A stretch of DNA of 64,000 nucleotides from Sulfitobacter alexandrii (GTDB lineage Bacteria; Pseudomonadota; Alphaproteobacteria; Rhodobacterales; Rhodobacteraceae): contig NZ_CP018076.1 in assembly GCF_001886735.1 (NCBI RefSeq), positions 1,798,001 to 1,862,000 on the forward strand, read 5' to 3'. Below the pieces are notes generated by a model. It saw only the letters and a list, made by a program, of their open reading frames with translations. It ran no database searches and was not told the DNA's origin. Each line of letters opens with the position of its first letter. Position 1 is the first letter of the stretch. Shown here one piece after another: positions 24,972 to 34,047 of the stretch. Both the position numbers and the translations under genes were made by a program.

Positions 24972-25894
24972 GCCGGCTTCTTTCCGAACAGGCCCTGTGG
25001 GCGGAACACCAGCACGAGGGCCACCAGCAGGGTCGCGATGATCTTGGACAGGGTCGGGCTGAGAAAGACCGAGATGATGCCGTCGGACATGCCGATCAGC
25101 ACCGCCGCCAGCACGGTGCCCCGGATCGAACCCAGACCGCCGATGATGACGACGATGAAGCTCAGCAGCAGCGGGTCGTGTCCCATCAGGTAATGCGCCT
25201 GCTGGATCGGCACGATCAGCACCGCGGCCAGCGCGGCCAGCCCGGCCCCCAGACCGAACACGACGGAATAGACCCGCGATACGGGTATGCCAAAGGCCAG
25301 CGCGGTTTCGCGGTCCAGCTGCGTGGCGCGCATCAACAGGCCTGCACGGCTGCGCGTCATCACCAGCCAGAACACCAGCAGGATCACGATGGCGGCAGCG
25401 ATCACGAACAATTTGTAGCTGTTCGTGCTCAGCCCCCAGGGATAGAACATGGCGAACCCGTTCTCGCCCCATTCGAACCAGGGCAGCGCGATGCGGTGGC
25501 TGAAGGGCGGCTCGACCGGCCGCGCCTCGGGGCCGTAGGTCATCAGTGCCGTCTGCTGCAGGATGTAAAGCACGCCGATGGTCCCGACGATGGTCGCCTC
25601 GGGGTCGTACTTCACCGGTTTCAGGATCAGCCGGTCCACGAGGACCGCCACCAGCCCCGCGATCAGCGGCGCAACGGCCAGCGCGGCGACAAAGCCGACC
25701 GCCGGTTGCCCGCCGAAGGAGGTGGCGACGAACCACGCGATCACCGCGCCCAGCATGAAGAATTCGCCATGCGCCACGTTGACCACCCGCATGACGCCGA
25801 AAACGAGGCTGAGGCCGAGCGCCGTCAGCGCCAGTACCGCAGCACCGACCGCGCCCTCCAGCACGGCAAGAAGCAGGTGAGGTCCGAATTCCAT
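24968..25894 (-). CDS. ABC permease, LivH-like
   Basis: This 308-residue membrane protein shows ALTALGLSLVFGVMRVVNVA near 20, LIVPIQQAHYLMGHDPLLL near 220 and IIGGLGSIRGTVLAAVLIG near 245. It is typical of LivH, with about eight membrane segments. It lies 47 bases after the binding-protein gene and overlaps livM by four bases. Confidence 0.9.
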   Translation of the reverse strand: MEFGPHLLLAVLEGAVGAAVLALTALGLSLVFGVMRVVNVAHGEFFMLGAVIAWFVATSFGGQPAVGFVAALAVAPLIAGLVAVLVDRLILKPVKYDPEATIVGTIGVLYILQQTALMTYGPEARPVEPPFSHRIALPWFEWGENGFAMFYPWGLSTNSYKLFVIAAAIVILLVFWLVMTRSRAGLLMRATQLDRETALAFGIPVSRVYSVVFGLGAGLAALAAVLIVPIQQAHYLMGHDPLLLSFIVVIIGGLGSIRGTVLAAVLIGMSDGIISVFLSPTLSKIIATLLVALVLVFRPQGLFGKKPA

Positions 25895-25941
25895 ATGTCA
25901 GATTGCGCCGGGCCGGGATGCGCACCCGGCCCGAAGTTTCC

Positions 25942-27222
25942 TCAGAAGGACATGGTCGTGTAGTCGACCTCGTCCGGATAGAGCGTATCCTCGATCGAAG
26001 TCGTGTGGACCTTGACCAGTTTCCCGTTCTCCACGCGCGAGATGTACTGCACGCCGAACACCTGGTGGGTCTTGCCGTTGAACCTTTTCGGCCCCTGCGG
26101 ATGGGCGTCGCTCTCGGGCATGTCGGTCATCGCCTCGACCGCCTCGATCAGCTTGGCCCGGTCCTCTGGCCCCTGGTAGTTCGCGGCCTCCATGCCGGCC
26201 TTGATGATATGCAGCGTCTCCCAGCAGCCGAACATGTGCGCATAGGTCGACACATCCTTGGGGTCGGAAACCGACGCGCCGTTGGCATCGACGCCGACCG
26301 CCTCGCGGAACAGCTTGTCATGGCTGGTCTGGTCTTCCTGCGCGTAGCGGGGATTACCCTCCCAGAAATAGGTGCCTTCGAGGAATTCCAGCCCCGGCGA
26401 CGCCAGATCGACCGCTTCGAGCGAGTCGATGAAACCGAAAATCTCGGGCCGCGAGGGGCCAAAGAATTCGCCCAGTTCCTTGACGAAGGTCAGAACGGCG
26501 GGGCCGACCATCACGTGATAGACCACTTCGGTATCGCGTGGGATCTTCGGGAAATACTTGGTGAACGAGGTTTCCGTCGGCGGGATCGCGATCATCTCCA
26601 GCACCTCGCCGCCCTGTTCCTTGATCGCCGCCGAGAAATAGTCGCGGTGGTCGTGACCGAAGGCGAAGTCGGGATAGATCATCGTGACCTTCTTGCCCAG
26701 GTTTTCAGACACGTAGGGGGCCATTGCCTGCACCTGGCTCTTCACGTCGGTGATGCCCGGTTGCAGGGTGTAGCGGTTCAGCATCCCGCTGGCCACGTGG
26801 TGCCCTTCGGAGACCACGAAATAGGGCAGCTTCAGCTCGCCCGCCGCGGGCGCCGAGCCGATCACCACGTGGCTGAACAATGTGCCGAATGCCACGTCGC
26901 AGTTCGACTGGTTGGCGAATTTCTCCAGCACTTCCGCGCCGCGCTTGGGGTCGGTGCCGTCATCCTCTGCCACGATTTCCACCGGGCGGCCATTGATGCC
27001 CCCCGCGTCGTTGATCATCTTGACGGCGGCCTCGGTGGTGCGCCCGTACCAGCGGCCATAGGCGGCGCCGATACCCGTCGAATGCTGCTGAAAGCCGATC
27101 CGGATCGGCGCGGCGGACTGAGCACTGGCAAAGCGGGCGGCGAGCGGCGCGGCGGCCAGCAGGCCCCCGGCGGCCGCACCCTTGAGCAAGGTCCGGCGAT
27201 TGGTCATCGTTCTTGGTGTCAT
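25942..27222 (-). CDS. ABC transporter periplasmic substrate-binding protein, Tat signal
   Basis: This 426-residue type I periplasmic binding protein has a twin-arginine-like leader (TNRRTLLKGAAAGGLLAA) and a likely cut after ASA near residue 34. The mature part has IRIGFQQHSTGIGAAYGRW, GGINGRPVEIVAEDDGTDP and FGTLFSHVVIGSAPAAGEL. It resembles AmiC/UrtA-like binding proteins. GGGAGAG precedes ATG 27222; ATG 27207 would also keep the signal. It heads the liv-type operon. The ligand is not deducible by eye. Confidence 0.88.
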   Translation of the reverse strand: MTPRTMTNRRTLLKGAAAGGLLAAAPLAARFASAQSAAPIRIGFQQHSTGIGAAYGRWYGRTTEAAVKMINDAGGINGRPVEIVAEDDGTDPKRGAEVLEKFANQSNCDVAFGTLFSHVVIGSAPAAGELKLPYFVVSEGHHVASGMLNRYTLQPGITDVKSQVQAMAPYVSENLGKKVTMIYPDFAFGHDHRDYFSAAIKEQGGEVLEMIAIPPTETSFTKYFPKIPRDTEVVYHVMVGPAVLTFVKELGEFFGPSRPEIFGFIDSLEAVDLASPGLEFLEGTYFWEGNPRYAQEDQTSHDKLFREAVGVDANGASVSDPKDVSTYAHMFGCWETLHIIKAGMEAANYQGPEDRAKLIEAVEAMTDMPESDAHPQGPKRFNGKTHQVFGVQYISRVENGKLVKVHTTSIEDTLYPDEVDYTTMSF

Positions 27223-27299
27223 TCCAACTCTCCCTGTTGGGCGGGACCGCTTTCGGTTTCCCATGTGCCCCGAATGTTGTTTGCACACATGCAGTTTGT

Positions 27300-27313
27300 C
27301 CAGAATTTTCTGG
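27300..27313. promoter_or_regulatory. Perfect 14-bp dyad upstream of the ABC operon
   Basis: CCAGAATTTTCTGG (CCAGAA/TTCTGG arms) lies 78 bases upstream of the binding-protein start and 24 bases after the membrane-protein stop. The loop is too short for a terminator, so a regulator site is more likely. The binding protein is unknown. Confidence 0.35.
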
Positions 27314-27336
27314 GGCGCCGGGGGCAAAGCGGCCGC

Positions 27337-28713
27337 TCATGCCCCTTTCGGCGCTGCAAGAAGCCACAGACCGAGCATCGTGTAGGCGATCATGAACACG
27401 GACAGCGGCAGGGTTGCAAGGGCCGTGCGCGGCCCGTCGCCGAAGAGCCGCAGCGCGATGCGATGGGACAGCAGCACCGACCAGACATGGCCCAGCACGA
27501 CCACGCCGGCCTGCGTCGTCCAGATCACCCGCACGCTGTCGATGCTGTTGAAGAACCCGGTCGTGACGCGGAAGGGTTCGATGCCCAGCCAGTCCGCCCC
27601 GCGTGCGAAGGGATCGCTGAGCGCCGCGACGCTGTACTGGATCTGGACCAGAAACGACGTGAGGTAATGGGCGATGTGATAGGCCAGCGCGATGGGCAGA
27701 ACGCTCAGGGCCAGCCAGCCGAAAGCAGTGCCGAACCCGGTATCGGCCCGTGCCAGCCGCAGGCCCATCCAGACCGTCAGCGCGAACACCGCGACAAGTG
27801 CCTCGCAGGCCAGCAGGAGTCCGGCAAGGGTCTGGCCCACGACGGCAGACCGGCCGGGAAACTCCAGCGGGTTCACCCCGATGGTCCCCAGCCACCAGAA
27901 CGTCTCGTTCAACCCGTCGAAGCTGCCCACGCCCAGGAGGCAGAGTGCGAAGATGCCTGCCGCGGGCATCGGCTTTTCTGCCAGAAGCCGCCACCCCGGT
28001 CCGCCCGCCCCGGCCGGATCGGAAAATCGCACAGGCGCAAGGCTGGCATAGGCGGAAAAGACGGCGGTTCCCAGTTCACCGTGGCGCAGCCAGCCGGGCC
28101 CGCACAGCATCATCCCGGCAAAGGTCGCGACCCAGTAGATCGCCACGAAGCGGGCCAGCCGGGCGGGATCGTCCGGCGCGATGTCCGCCAGCTGAAATGC
28201 GGCAAATCCCATCAGCAGGACAACCGCGGGCCACATCCCCACCCTTTCGGGCAGCGCGACGATCGGGCGCAGCGGTCCCAACACGCGGTAGAGACCGGTC
28301 CAGGGGTTGATCCACGACCACAGGTTGCCCACCACCGGGGCAAGGCTGACCGCGGCCATCCAGCCCAGGGTCCAGAAGCCCAGCGACATGAGGTTCGACA
28401 ACGGATCGCGGGGGCCGAAGAACCCGAGGTAGACCAGAAAGATCAGGACAGCGAGCGCCGCGAGGCTCGTGATCTGGCGCGTCCGGGCGAAGGCGCGTGC
28501 GGCCAAGGCGCGATGCGCGAACAGATCCCGAACCGTCGCGCCGGGCAGCACGAAAAGCGCAAGCACCGTCAGCGCGACCGCCGCCACGCCCGCCGCGGAA
28601 TAGACCCCGGTGGGCAGCAGCAGGACAAAGCCCTGTTCCGATACATGCGCCTGCGCCGGCAGCGGCAGACACGCCGCCAGCTTGACGGTTATGGCGATCT
28701 CACGCAGTCTCAT
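27337..28713 (-). CDS. Polytopic membrane protein of unknown function
   Basis: This 458-residue protein has a signal-like N-terminus (AACLPLPAQAHVSEQGF) and about ten to twelve hydrophobic segments. Conserved-looking parts are YLGFFGPRDPLSNLMSLGFW, WSWINPWTGLYRVLG, FDGLNETFWWLGTIGVNPLEF and AYHIAHYLTSFLVQIQYSV; several His and Trp residues are near membrane ends. I do not recognise an enzyme family. Its start is only 29 bases from the divergent PCuAC-like gene, which suggests linked function, possibly metal or redox related. Confidence 0.75.
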   Translation of the reverse strand: MRLREIAITVKLAACLPLPAQAHVSEQGFVLLLPTGVYSAAGVAAVALTVLALFVLPGATVRDLFAHRALAARAFARTRQITSLAALAVLIFLVYLGFFGPRDPLSNLMSLGFWTLGWMAAVSLAPVVGNLWSWINPWTGLYRVLGPLRPIVALPERVGMWPAVVLLMGFAAFQLADIAPDDPARLARFVAIYWVATFAGMMLCGPGWLRHGELGTAVFSAYASLAPVRFSDPAGAGGPGWRLLAEKPMPAAGIFALCLLGVGSFDGLNETFWWLGTIGVNPLEFPGRSAVVGQTLAGLLLACEALVAVFALTVWMGLRLARADTGFGTAFGWLALSVLPIALAYHIAHYLTSFLVQIQYSVAALSDPFARGADWLGIEPFRVTTGFFNSIDSVRVIWTTQAGVVVLGHVWSVLLSHRIALRLFGDGPRTALATLPLSVFMIAYTMLGLWLLAAPKGA

Positions 28714-28742
28714 GTGGGCACTCTGGCGACGGGAAAAGGGAT

Positions 28743-29513
28743 TTGAAAGCGGCTTTTGTTCTCATAGGGCTGGCGCTGCTGACCGGCGCGATCTGGATGA
28801 CCGGCGCAGGCGCGCCGTCCTCCCGTCTGCTGATCGGAAACGCCTTGGGTCAACCGATGGAAAACGGACAGATCGGCGCGTTCCTGAGCATCGACAACCA
28901 GGGCGCGCCCGATCGGCTGTTGTCGGTGTCCAGTCCCGTGGCGGATGCAAGCCTGTATTCTCCGGCGGCCGAGGGCGGGCTGCCGGTGCCGACCGGCACC
29001 TCCTCCCTCGCCCTCGATGCGGCGCACGTGCGCATCGCGCTGCCGGAAACAGCCGTCGCGCACGGCGACCTGATCCCTCTGACGCTGCGGTTCGAGACGG
29101 CGGGCGACGTGGCGGTCAAGGCGCGCGTTTCGGATCCCGCGCAGACCGGCGCCGCCGCAGAGGTCGGGCTGTTCGGCATGGGCGACATCTGCATCGTCGG
29201 CGACGGGGAGCCTGCGCCCGAGATCGCCATAGATACCGTGCGCGACGGCGACGGTTGGCTCTTGCGCATCACGGCGCAGGACTTCACCTTTTCCGAAGAC
29301 CTCATGGGGCTTTACCACGTGCCGGGCATGGGCCATGGCCATGTCTACGTGGGCGGGATGAAACTGGGCCGGGTGTTTGCGCCGACCTACCGGATCGGGG
29401 CGCTGCCCCCGGGCGCCCACGAGGTCCGGGTCACGTTGAACACGAACGATCATCGCGCGTACGTGGTGGGCGATGTTCCGGTGACCGCGAGCACGATCAT
29501 TACGGTTGACTAG
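28743..29513 (+). CDS. PCuAC-like periplasmic protein with extra His/Met domain
   Basis: This 256-residue exported protein starts with a hydrophobic signal (AFVLIGLALLTGAIW). Residues about 28-130 resemble the PCuAC copper chaperone fold (FLSIDNQGAPDRLLSVSSP, HGDLIPLTLRFETAGDVAV), but the usual His and Met copper ligands are mostly missing. Residues about 170-256 form a second domain with a His/Met cluster: H192, M196, H198, H200 and M206. TTG 28743 is the likely start, with GGGA eight bases upstream. It could be a copper or other metal-handling protein that binds metal in the second domain. It is divergent from the membrane protein. Confidence 0.65.
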   Translation: MKAAFVLIGLALLTGAIWMTGAGAPSSRLLIGNALGQPMENGQIGAFLSIDNQGAPDRLLSVSSPVADASLYSPAAEGGLPVPTGTSSLALDAAHVRIALPETAVAHGDLIPLTLRFETAGDVAVKARVSDPAQTGAAAEVGLFGMGDICIVGDGEPAPEIAIDTVRDGDGWLLRITAQDFTFSEDLMGLYHVPGMGHGHVYVGGMKLGRVFAPTYRIGALPPGAHEVRVTLNTNDHRAYVVGDVPVTASTIITVD

Positions 29514-29569
29514 ACGGGCCGACTTCCGATCTTATTCGTATACAAGCGAGTTTGGCGAAAGGCGGCGGC

Positions 29570-31626
29570 GTGGTACAGTCCGGCATCAGGGGCAGCATCA
29601 TCGGCGTGGATGTGGGCGGCACCTTCACCGACCTTGTCATGGTGGACGGTGCAAGCGGCGCCATGCGCATCGCCAAGACACCGACGACACTTGACAACCA
29701 AGCCTTCGGCGTGCTGGCGGCGCTCGACGAGGCGCAGGTCGGACTGGCCGGGGTCGGGCTGATCGTCCACGGCACCACCACGACCACCAACGCAGTTCTG
29801 GAACGCAAGCTGTCGCGCACCGGGCTGATCACGACGGCGGGTTTCCGCGACGTGCTGGAACTTGGCCGCCGGACCCGGCCCCAGGCCTACGGCATGACCG
29901 GGCAGTTCACCCCGATCATTCCCCGCGACCTGCGGCTGGAAGTTCCCGAACGCATGGATGCCCAGGGCAACGTGCTGGTCCCGCTCGACGAGGGCGCTCT
30001 GCGCGCGGCGCTGGAACGGCTGGTCGCGGCGGGCTGCGAGGCGCTTGTCATCCATTTCCTGCACGCCTACGCCAATCCCGCGCACGAGCGTCGCGCGGCC
30101 GAGATCGCGGCGGAGGTCTGGCCGAACGCTTACGTCACCACCGGCCACAGCCTGTTGTCCGAAAGCCGCGAATTCGAGCGGGGCGTGACGGCGGCGGTCA
30201 ATGCCTCGGTCCAGCCGCTGCTGGAACGCTACGTGGCGCGCCTGCGCGATGAACTGGCGGCCAAGGGCTATCGCGGCGACGTGCTGGTGATGAACGGCAA
30301 CGGCGGCATGGTGTCGTCCAGAGTGGTCGCGCAGGAGGCCGCGAAGACCGTGATGTCCGGCCCGGCCTCCGGCGTGATGGCGGCTGCCTATACCGGACGG
30401 CGGGCGGGCGAGTTGAACCTGCTGACCTACGACATGGGCGGCACGAGCACGGATGTGGCCCTGATCCGCGACGGCACGCCACCGGTGTCGAACGAGATCG
30501 AGGTCGAATACGCCATGCCGATCCATGTCCCGATGGTGGACGTGCGGACCGTGGGCGCCGGGGGCGGCTCGATCGCGCGGGTGAATGCCGCCGGTCTGCT
30601 GGAGGTCGGGCCGGAAAGCGCCGGGGCCGATCCCGGTCCGATCTGCTATGGCAAGGGCGGCACCCGGCCGACGATCTCGGATGCGAACATGCTGCTGGGC
30701 CGGCTGGACACGGCCAAGCTGAACGCCGTCGCCGGGGGCGTGGGGATGGATGAACTGGCCGCGATCTTTGAGCGCCAGCTCGGCGCGCCGCTGGGCGTCG
30801 ATGCCTTTGGCGCCGCGGAGGCCGTGATCCGGATGGCGAATGCCAAGATGGCGGGCGCGATCCGAATGGTGTCGCTCTCGCTGGGGGCCGATCCGAGGGA
30901 CTTCGCGCTCTTCGCCTTCGGGGGGCGGGGCCGCTGCACGCGGCGGCACTTGCCCGTGAACTGGGCGTCCCGCGTGTGCTGGTCCCTGCCCGGCCCGGCA
31001 TCACCAACGCGCTGGGATGCGCGGTGGCCGACCTGCGCCACGACTTCGTGCAGACCCTGAACCAGCCGCTGGATGATCTGGACGCGGGCGCGCTGCACGC
31101 GGTGTTTGCAGACCAGTTGGCCAAGGGCGAGGCCGCGCTGGCGCGGGAGAACGTCACCGTCACGAAAGTCGCGCATCACTTCAGCCTCGACATGCAGTTT
31201 CTCGGGCAAAGTCACGTGGTCCGTGTCCCGCTGGAGGACGCGACCCCTTCCGTGGAAACCGTGCGGGAACGCTTCAACGCGGTCTACTGGCAGCGGTTCA
31301 AGGTGGATCTGCCGGAGATCCGCGCGAGAATCGTCAACGCGAACTGCTCGGTGATCGGGGTCTGTCCGCCGGTCGACCTCGGGCTGCTGATCGACGACGC
31401 CGGTCGCAGAGCGACCGCCGAGGCCACGGGCCGGCGCAGCGTGCGCTTCGATGGTGCCGCGGTTGATACCCCCGTCTTCTGGCGCGATCATCTTCCGGCG
31501 GACGTGACGCTCGACGGGCCAGCCATCATCGAGCAGCTGGACTGCACCACCCTGATCCCCCCCGGCGACCGGGTGGTCGGCGGCGTGGACGGCAACCTGA
31601 CGATCCTGATCGGAGAAGCTCAATGA
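29570..31626 (+). pseudogene. Hydantoinase/oxoprolinase A subunit, frameshifted
   Basis: The HyuA-type ATP-dependent N-methylhydantoinase/acetone-carboxylase-like subunit is split by a frameshift. The first part has the actin-fold ATPase motifs IIGVDVGGTFTDLVM, VHGTTTTTNAVLE and LTYDMGGTSTDVALI. It runs to a G-run at 30920-30925, after which the expected FGGAGPLHAAAL continues one frame over and reads on to the stop at 31626. A normal gene would have seven Gs; six are present. The restored protein would be about 685 residues, the normal length. The start is GTG 29570 with AAAGG seven bases upstream. It overlaps hyuB by four bases. It could be a recent null allele or a homopolymer sequencing error. 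Confidence 0.85.
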
Positions 31627-33296
31627 CCGGCACCATCGACCCGATCACCCTGTCGGTCATACAGGCGGGCCTGCAACAGGTCTGTGACGAGATGGACCTG
31701 AGTTTTTCCCGCGCCGCCTTTTCCCCGGTGATCGCCGAGGCGAACGACCGGTCCGACGGGATCTATGCCGCCGAAGATGGCGCGCTGATCGCGCAGGGCG
31801 CCGGCGGGCTGCCGGTTTTCGTGGGCACGATGCAGTATTCCACCCGGACCCTGATCGAGATGATCGCGGCGGGCACGGCGCCTGCCCCGCAGCCCGACGA
31901 CATCTACATCGTCAACGACCCCTACCTGGGCGGAACGCACCTGATGGATGTCCGTTTTGCCCGGCCCTTCTACCGCAAAGGCGAAATCTTCTGCTGGCTC
32001 AGCAATACCGGCCACTGGCCGGATACCGGCGGTGCGGTGCCCGGCGGGTTTTCCGCCTCCGCTACATCGGTCGAGCAGGAAGGGCTGCGCCTGCCGCCCG
32101 TGCGGCTGTTCAAGCAGGGCAAGCTGGACCCGGAGATTTATGCGATCATCTGTTCGAACATCCGGGTGGCCGACCAGCGGATCGGCGACGTCAAGGCGCA
32201 GGCCGCCGCCCTGATGGTGGGCGAAGACCGGCTGAACGCGCTTCTGGACCGGTACGGCGACGACGTGGTCCGCGAGGCGATCGCCGAACTGCGCACCCGG
32301 GCAGAGGCGCAGATGCGCAGCCTGATCGACGAGGTCGCGGACGGGACCTATTCGTCGACCGCATGGATCGACAGCGACGGGGTCGTGAACGCGCCGCTTG
32401 CGATCCGGCTGAAGATCACCAAGACACCGGGGCACATGACCTTTGACTTCGCAGGCAGCAGCCCGCCCTGCGCGGGGCCGATGAATTCGGTCCTCGCGAC
32501 GACGCTGTCCTCGGTCTACCTCGCGATGCGGCATATCTTTCCGCAGGTGCCGATCAGCGCCGGCGCCTTCGCGCCGCTGGAGGTCATCCGCCCCGTCGGC
32601 ACGTTCCTCGATGCGCAGTACCCCCGCCCGGTGTCGGGCTGCGCGGCGGAAGTCAGCCAGCGCATCGCCGAAGCGGTGTTCGGTGCGCTGGTGGAGGCGC
32701 TGCCGCACCGCGTCACCGCCGCCCCGGCAGGCACCAGCGGCAACTTCGCGCTGGGGGGTCACGACCCGCTGACCGGGCGCGACTTCGTCATGTATCAACT
32801 CTCGGGCGGCGGCTACGGCGGCAACGCGGATCACGACGGAATCGCCAACGGCTGTTCGACCATCGGCATTTCCAAGGCCCCGCCGGTCGAGATCATGGAA
32901 CAGAACTTTCCGGTGCTCTACCATCGCTACGCGCTGCGGGAGGGGTCGGGCGGCGCCGGGCGTCACCGCGGCGGGCTCGGGCTGGATTACGAGCTGGAAT
33001 TGCGCCGCGGCACGGCGCGCGCCAGTTTCGTCATGGATCACGGCCGGTTCGGCCCGCCGGGGGCCCTTGGCGGCGAAGACGGCGCGGTGAACGAGGTCGA
33101 AGTCTGGCGCGGCGGGGTGAAGTACACGCCCGAACACCTGTCGAAGGAACAGGACATCCCCCTGCAGGCCGGCGACCGCGTGCGCGTCAGGACCCCCGGC
33201 GGCGGCGGTTTCGGTCCACCGTCGGAGCGTGACGCCGCCCTCGCCCGCGAAGACCTCCGGCTGGGCCGGACCTCACGGTCGGCTCAGACGGAATAG
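31623..33296 (+). CDS. Hydantoinase/oxoprolinase B subunit
   Basis: This 557-residue protein is HyuB-like: SVIQAGLQQVCDEMDLS near 10, AFSPVIAEANDRSDG near 35, YIVNDPYLGGTHLMDV near 95, WLSNTGHWPDTGG near 125 and PAGTSGNFALGG near 365. It pairs with HyuA to hydrolyse cyclic amides such as N-methylhydantoin or 5-oxoproline with ATP. ATG overlaps the hyuA stop. Its stop overlaps the end of the convergent Anbu gene by 13 bases. If the hyuA frameshift is real, this intact subunit has no local partner. Confidence 0.9.
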   Translation: MTGTIDPITLSVIQAGLQQVCDEMDLSFSRAAFSPVIAEANDRSDGIYAAEDGALIAQGAGGLPVFVGTMQYSTRTLIEMIAAGTAPAPQPDDIYIVNDPYLGGTHLMDVRFARPFYRKGEIFCWLSNTGHWPDTGGAVPGGFSASATSVEQEGLRLPPVRLFKQGKLDPEIYAIICSNIRVADQRIGDVKAQAAALMVGEDRLNALLDRYGDDVVREAIAELRTRAEAQMRSLIDEVADGTYSSTAWIDSDGVVNAPLAIRLKITKTPGHMTFDFAGSSPPCAGPMNSVLATTLSSVYLAMRHIFPQVPISAGAFAPLEVIRPVGTFLDAQYPRPVSGCAAEVSQRIAEAVFGALVEALPHRVTAAPAGTSGNFALGGHDPLTGRDFVMYQLSGGGYGGNADHDGIANGCSTIGISKAPPVEIMEQNFPVLYHRYALREGSGGAGRHRGGLGLDYELELRRGTARASFVMDHGRFGPPGALGGEDGAVNEVEVWRGGVKYTPEHLSKEQDIPLQAGDRVRVRTPGGGGFGPPSERDAALAREDLRLGRTSRSAQTE

Positions 33297-34015
33297 CTGG
33301 GAAGCAGCTGGAAGGCGTCGCGCAGCGCATCGCCCCAGCCCGTGGAAATGGACTGGTAGACCGGGTCATCCTGTTCGATCCGCTTTTGTCGGGAGGTGTC
33401 GAAGGAGTCGGTCTCGTAGACCATCAGGTCGAACGGCAGGCCCACGGACAGGTTCGACTTCACCGTGGAGTCGAACGACACGAGCAGCAGCTTGATCGCT
33501 TCCTCGAAGCTCATTTCCTTGTCGTAGGTCCGCACGAGGATGGGCTTGCCGTACTTGGTCTCGCCGATCTGGAAAAACGGCGTGTCGTCGGTGATTTCGA
33601 TGAAGTTGCCCTGCGGATAGACCAGATAGACGGTCGGACGCCCCTCGCCGATCTGGCCCCCGACGATGACAGACGCCGAGAACTGGTCGTCCGAGGTCTG
33701 GCCGTTGGGCGAACTGTCGGCGATCACCTCCTTGAGGGTGGATCCCACGAGGCGCGCGACCTGGAACATCGTGCTCTGACGCAGGATGCTGGGATCACGT
33801 TCCTCCTGCGACTTGGACCGCTCCTCCAGCAGGCTGATCATCGCCTGCGTCGTCGCGAGGTTCCCCGCCGTCATGATGGTGACGACCCGTTCGCCGGGCG
33901 TGCACCAGGTGAACATCTTCTTGCTGGTCGCGAAATTGTCCACGCCCGCGCTGGTGCGGGTGTCCGACATGAAGACCAGCCCCCTGTCGATCCTCATCCC
34001 GATGCAGTATGTCAT
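33284..34015 (-). CDS. Anbu proteasome-type peptidase
   Basis: This 243-residue protein is the ancestral beta subunit (Anbu) of the proteasome family. The N-terminus MTYCIGMRIDRGLVFMSD leaves Thr2 as candidate nucleophile after Met removal; SDTRTSAGVDNF, VVTIMTAGNLATTQAM and DQFSASVIVGGQ follow. It is the last gene of the four-gene operon with a circularly permuted ATP-grasp protein, an alpha-E protein and a transglutaminase. That set is thought to make and handle an unknown small peptide. It is convergent with hyuB. Confidence 0.9.
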   Translation of the reverse strand: MTYCIGMRIDRGLVFMSDTRTSAGVDNFATSKKMFTWCTPGERVVTIMTAGNLATTQAMISLLEERSKSQEERDPSILRQSTMFQVARLVGSTLKEVIADSSPNGQTSDDQFSASVIVGGQIGEGRPTVYLVYPQGNFIEITDDTPFFQIGETKYGKPILVRTYDKEMSFEEAIKLLLVSFDSTVKSNLSVGLPFDLMVYETDSFDTSRQKRIEQDDPVYQSISTGWGDALRDAFQLLPSYSV

Positions 34016-34047
34016 CCGATTTTCCGAAAATGGTGTGCGACGCAGGA

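Noticed and set aside
25903..28746. A 947-codon open frame on the plus strand
   Set aside because: It lies antisense to the ABC binding protein and a membrane protein with clear family motifs. Its product is low-complexity (Arg, Gln, His, Gly), typical of shadow frames in high-GC DNA.
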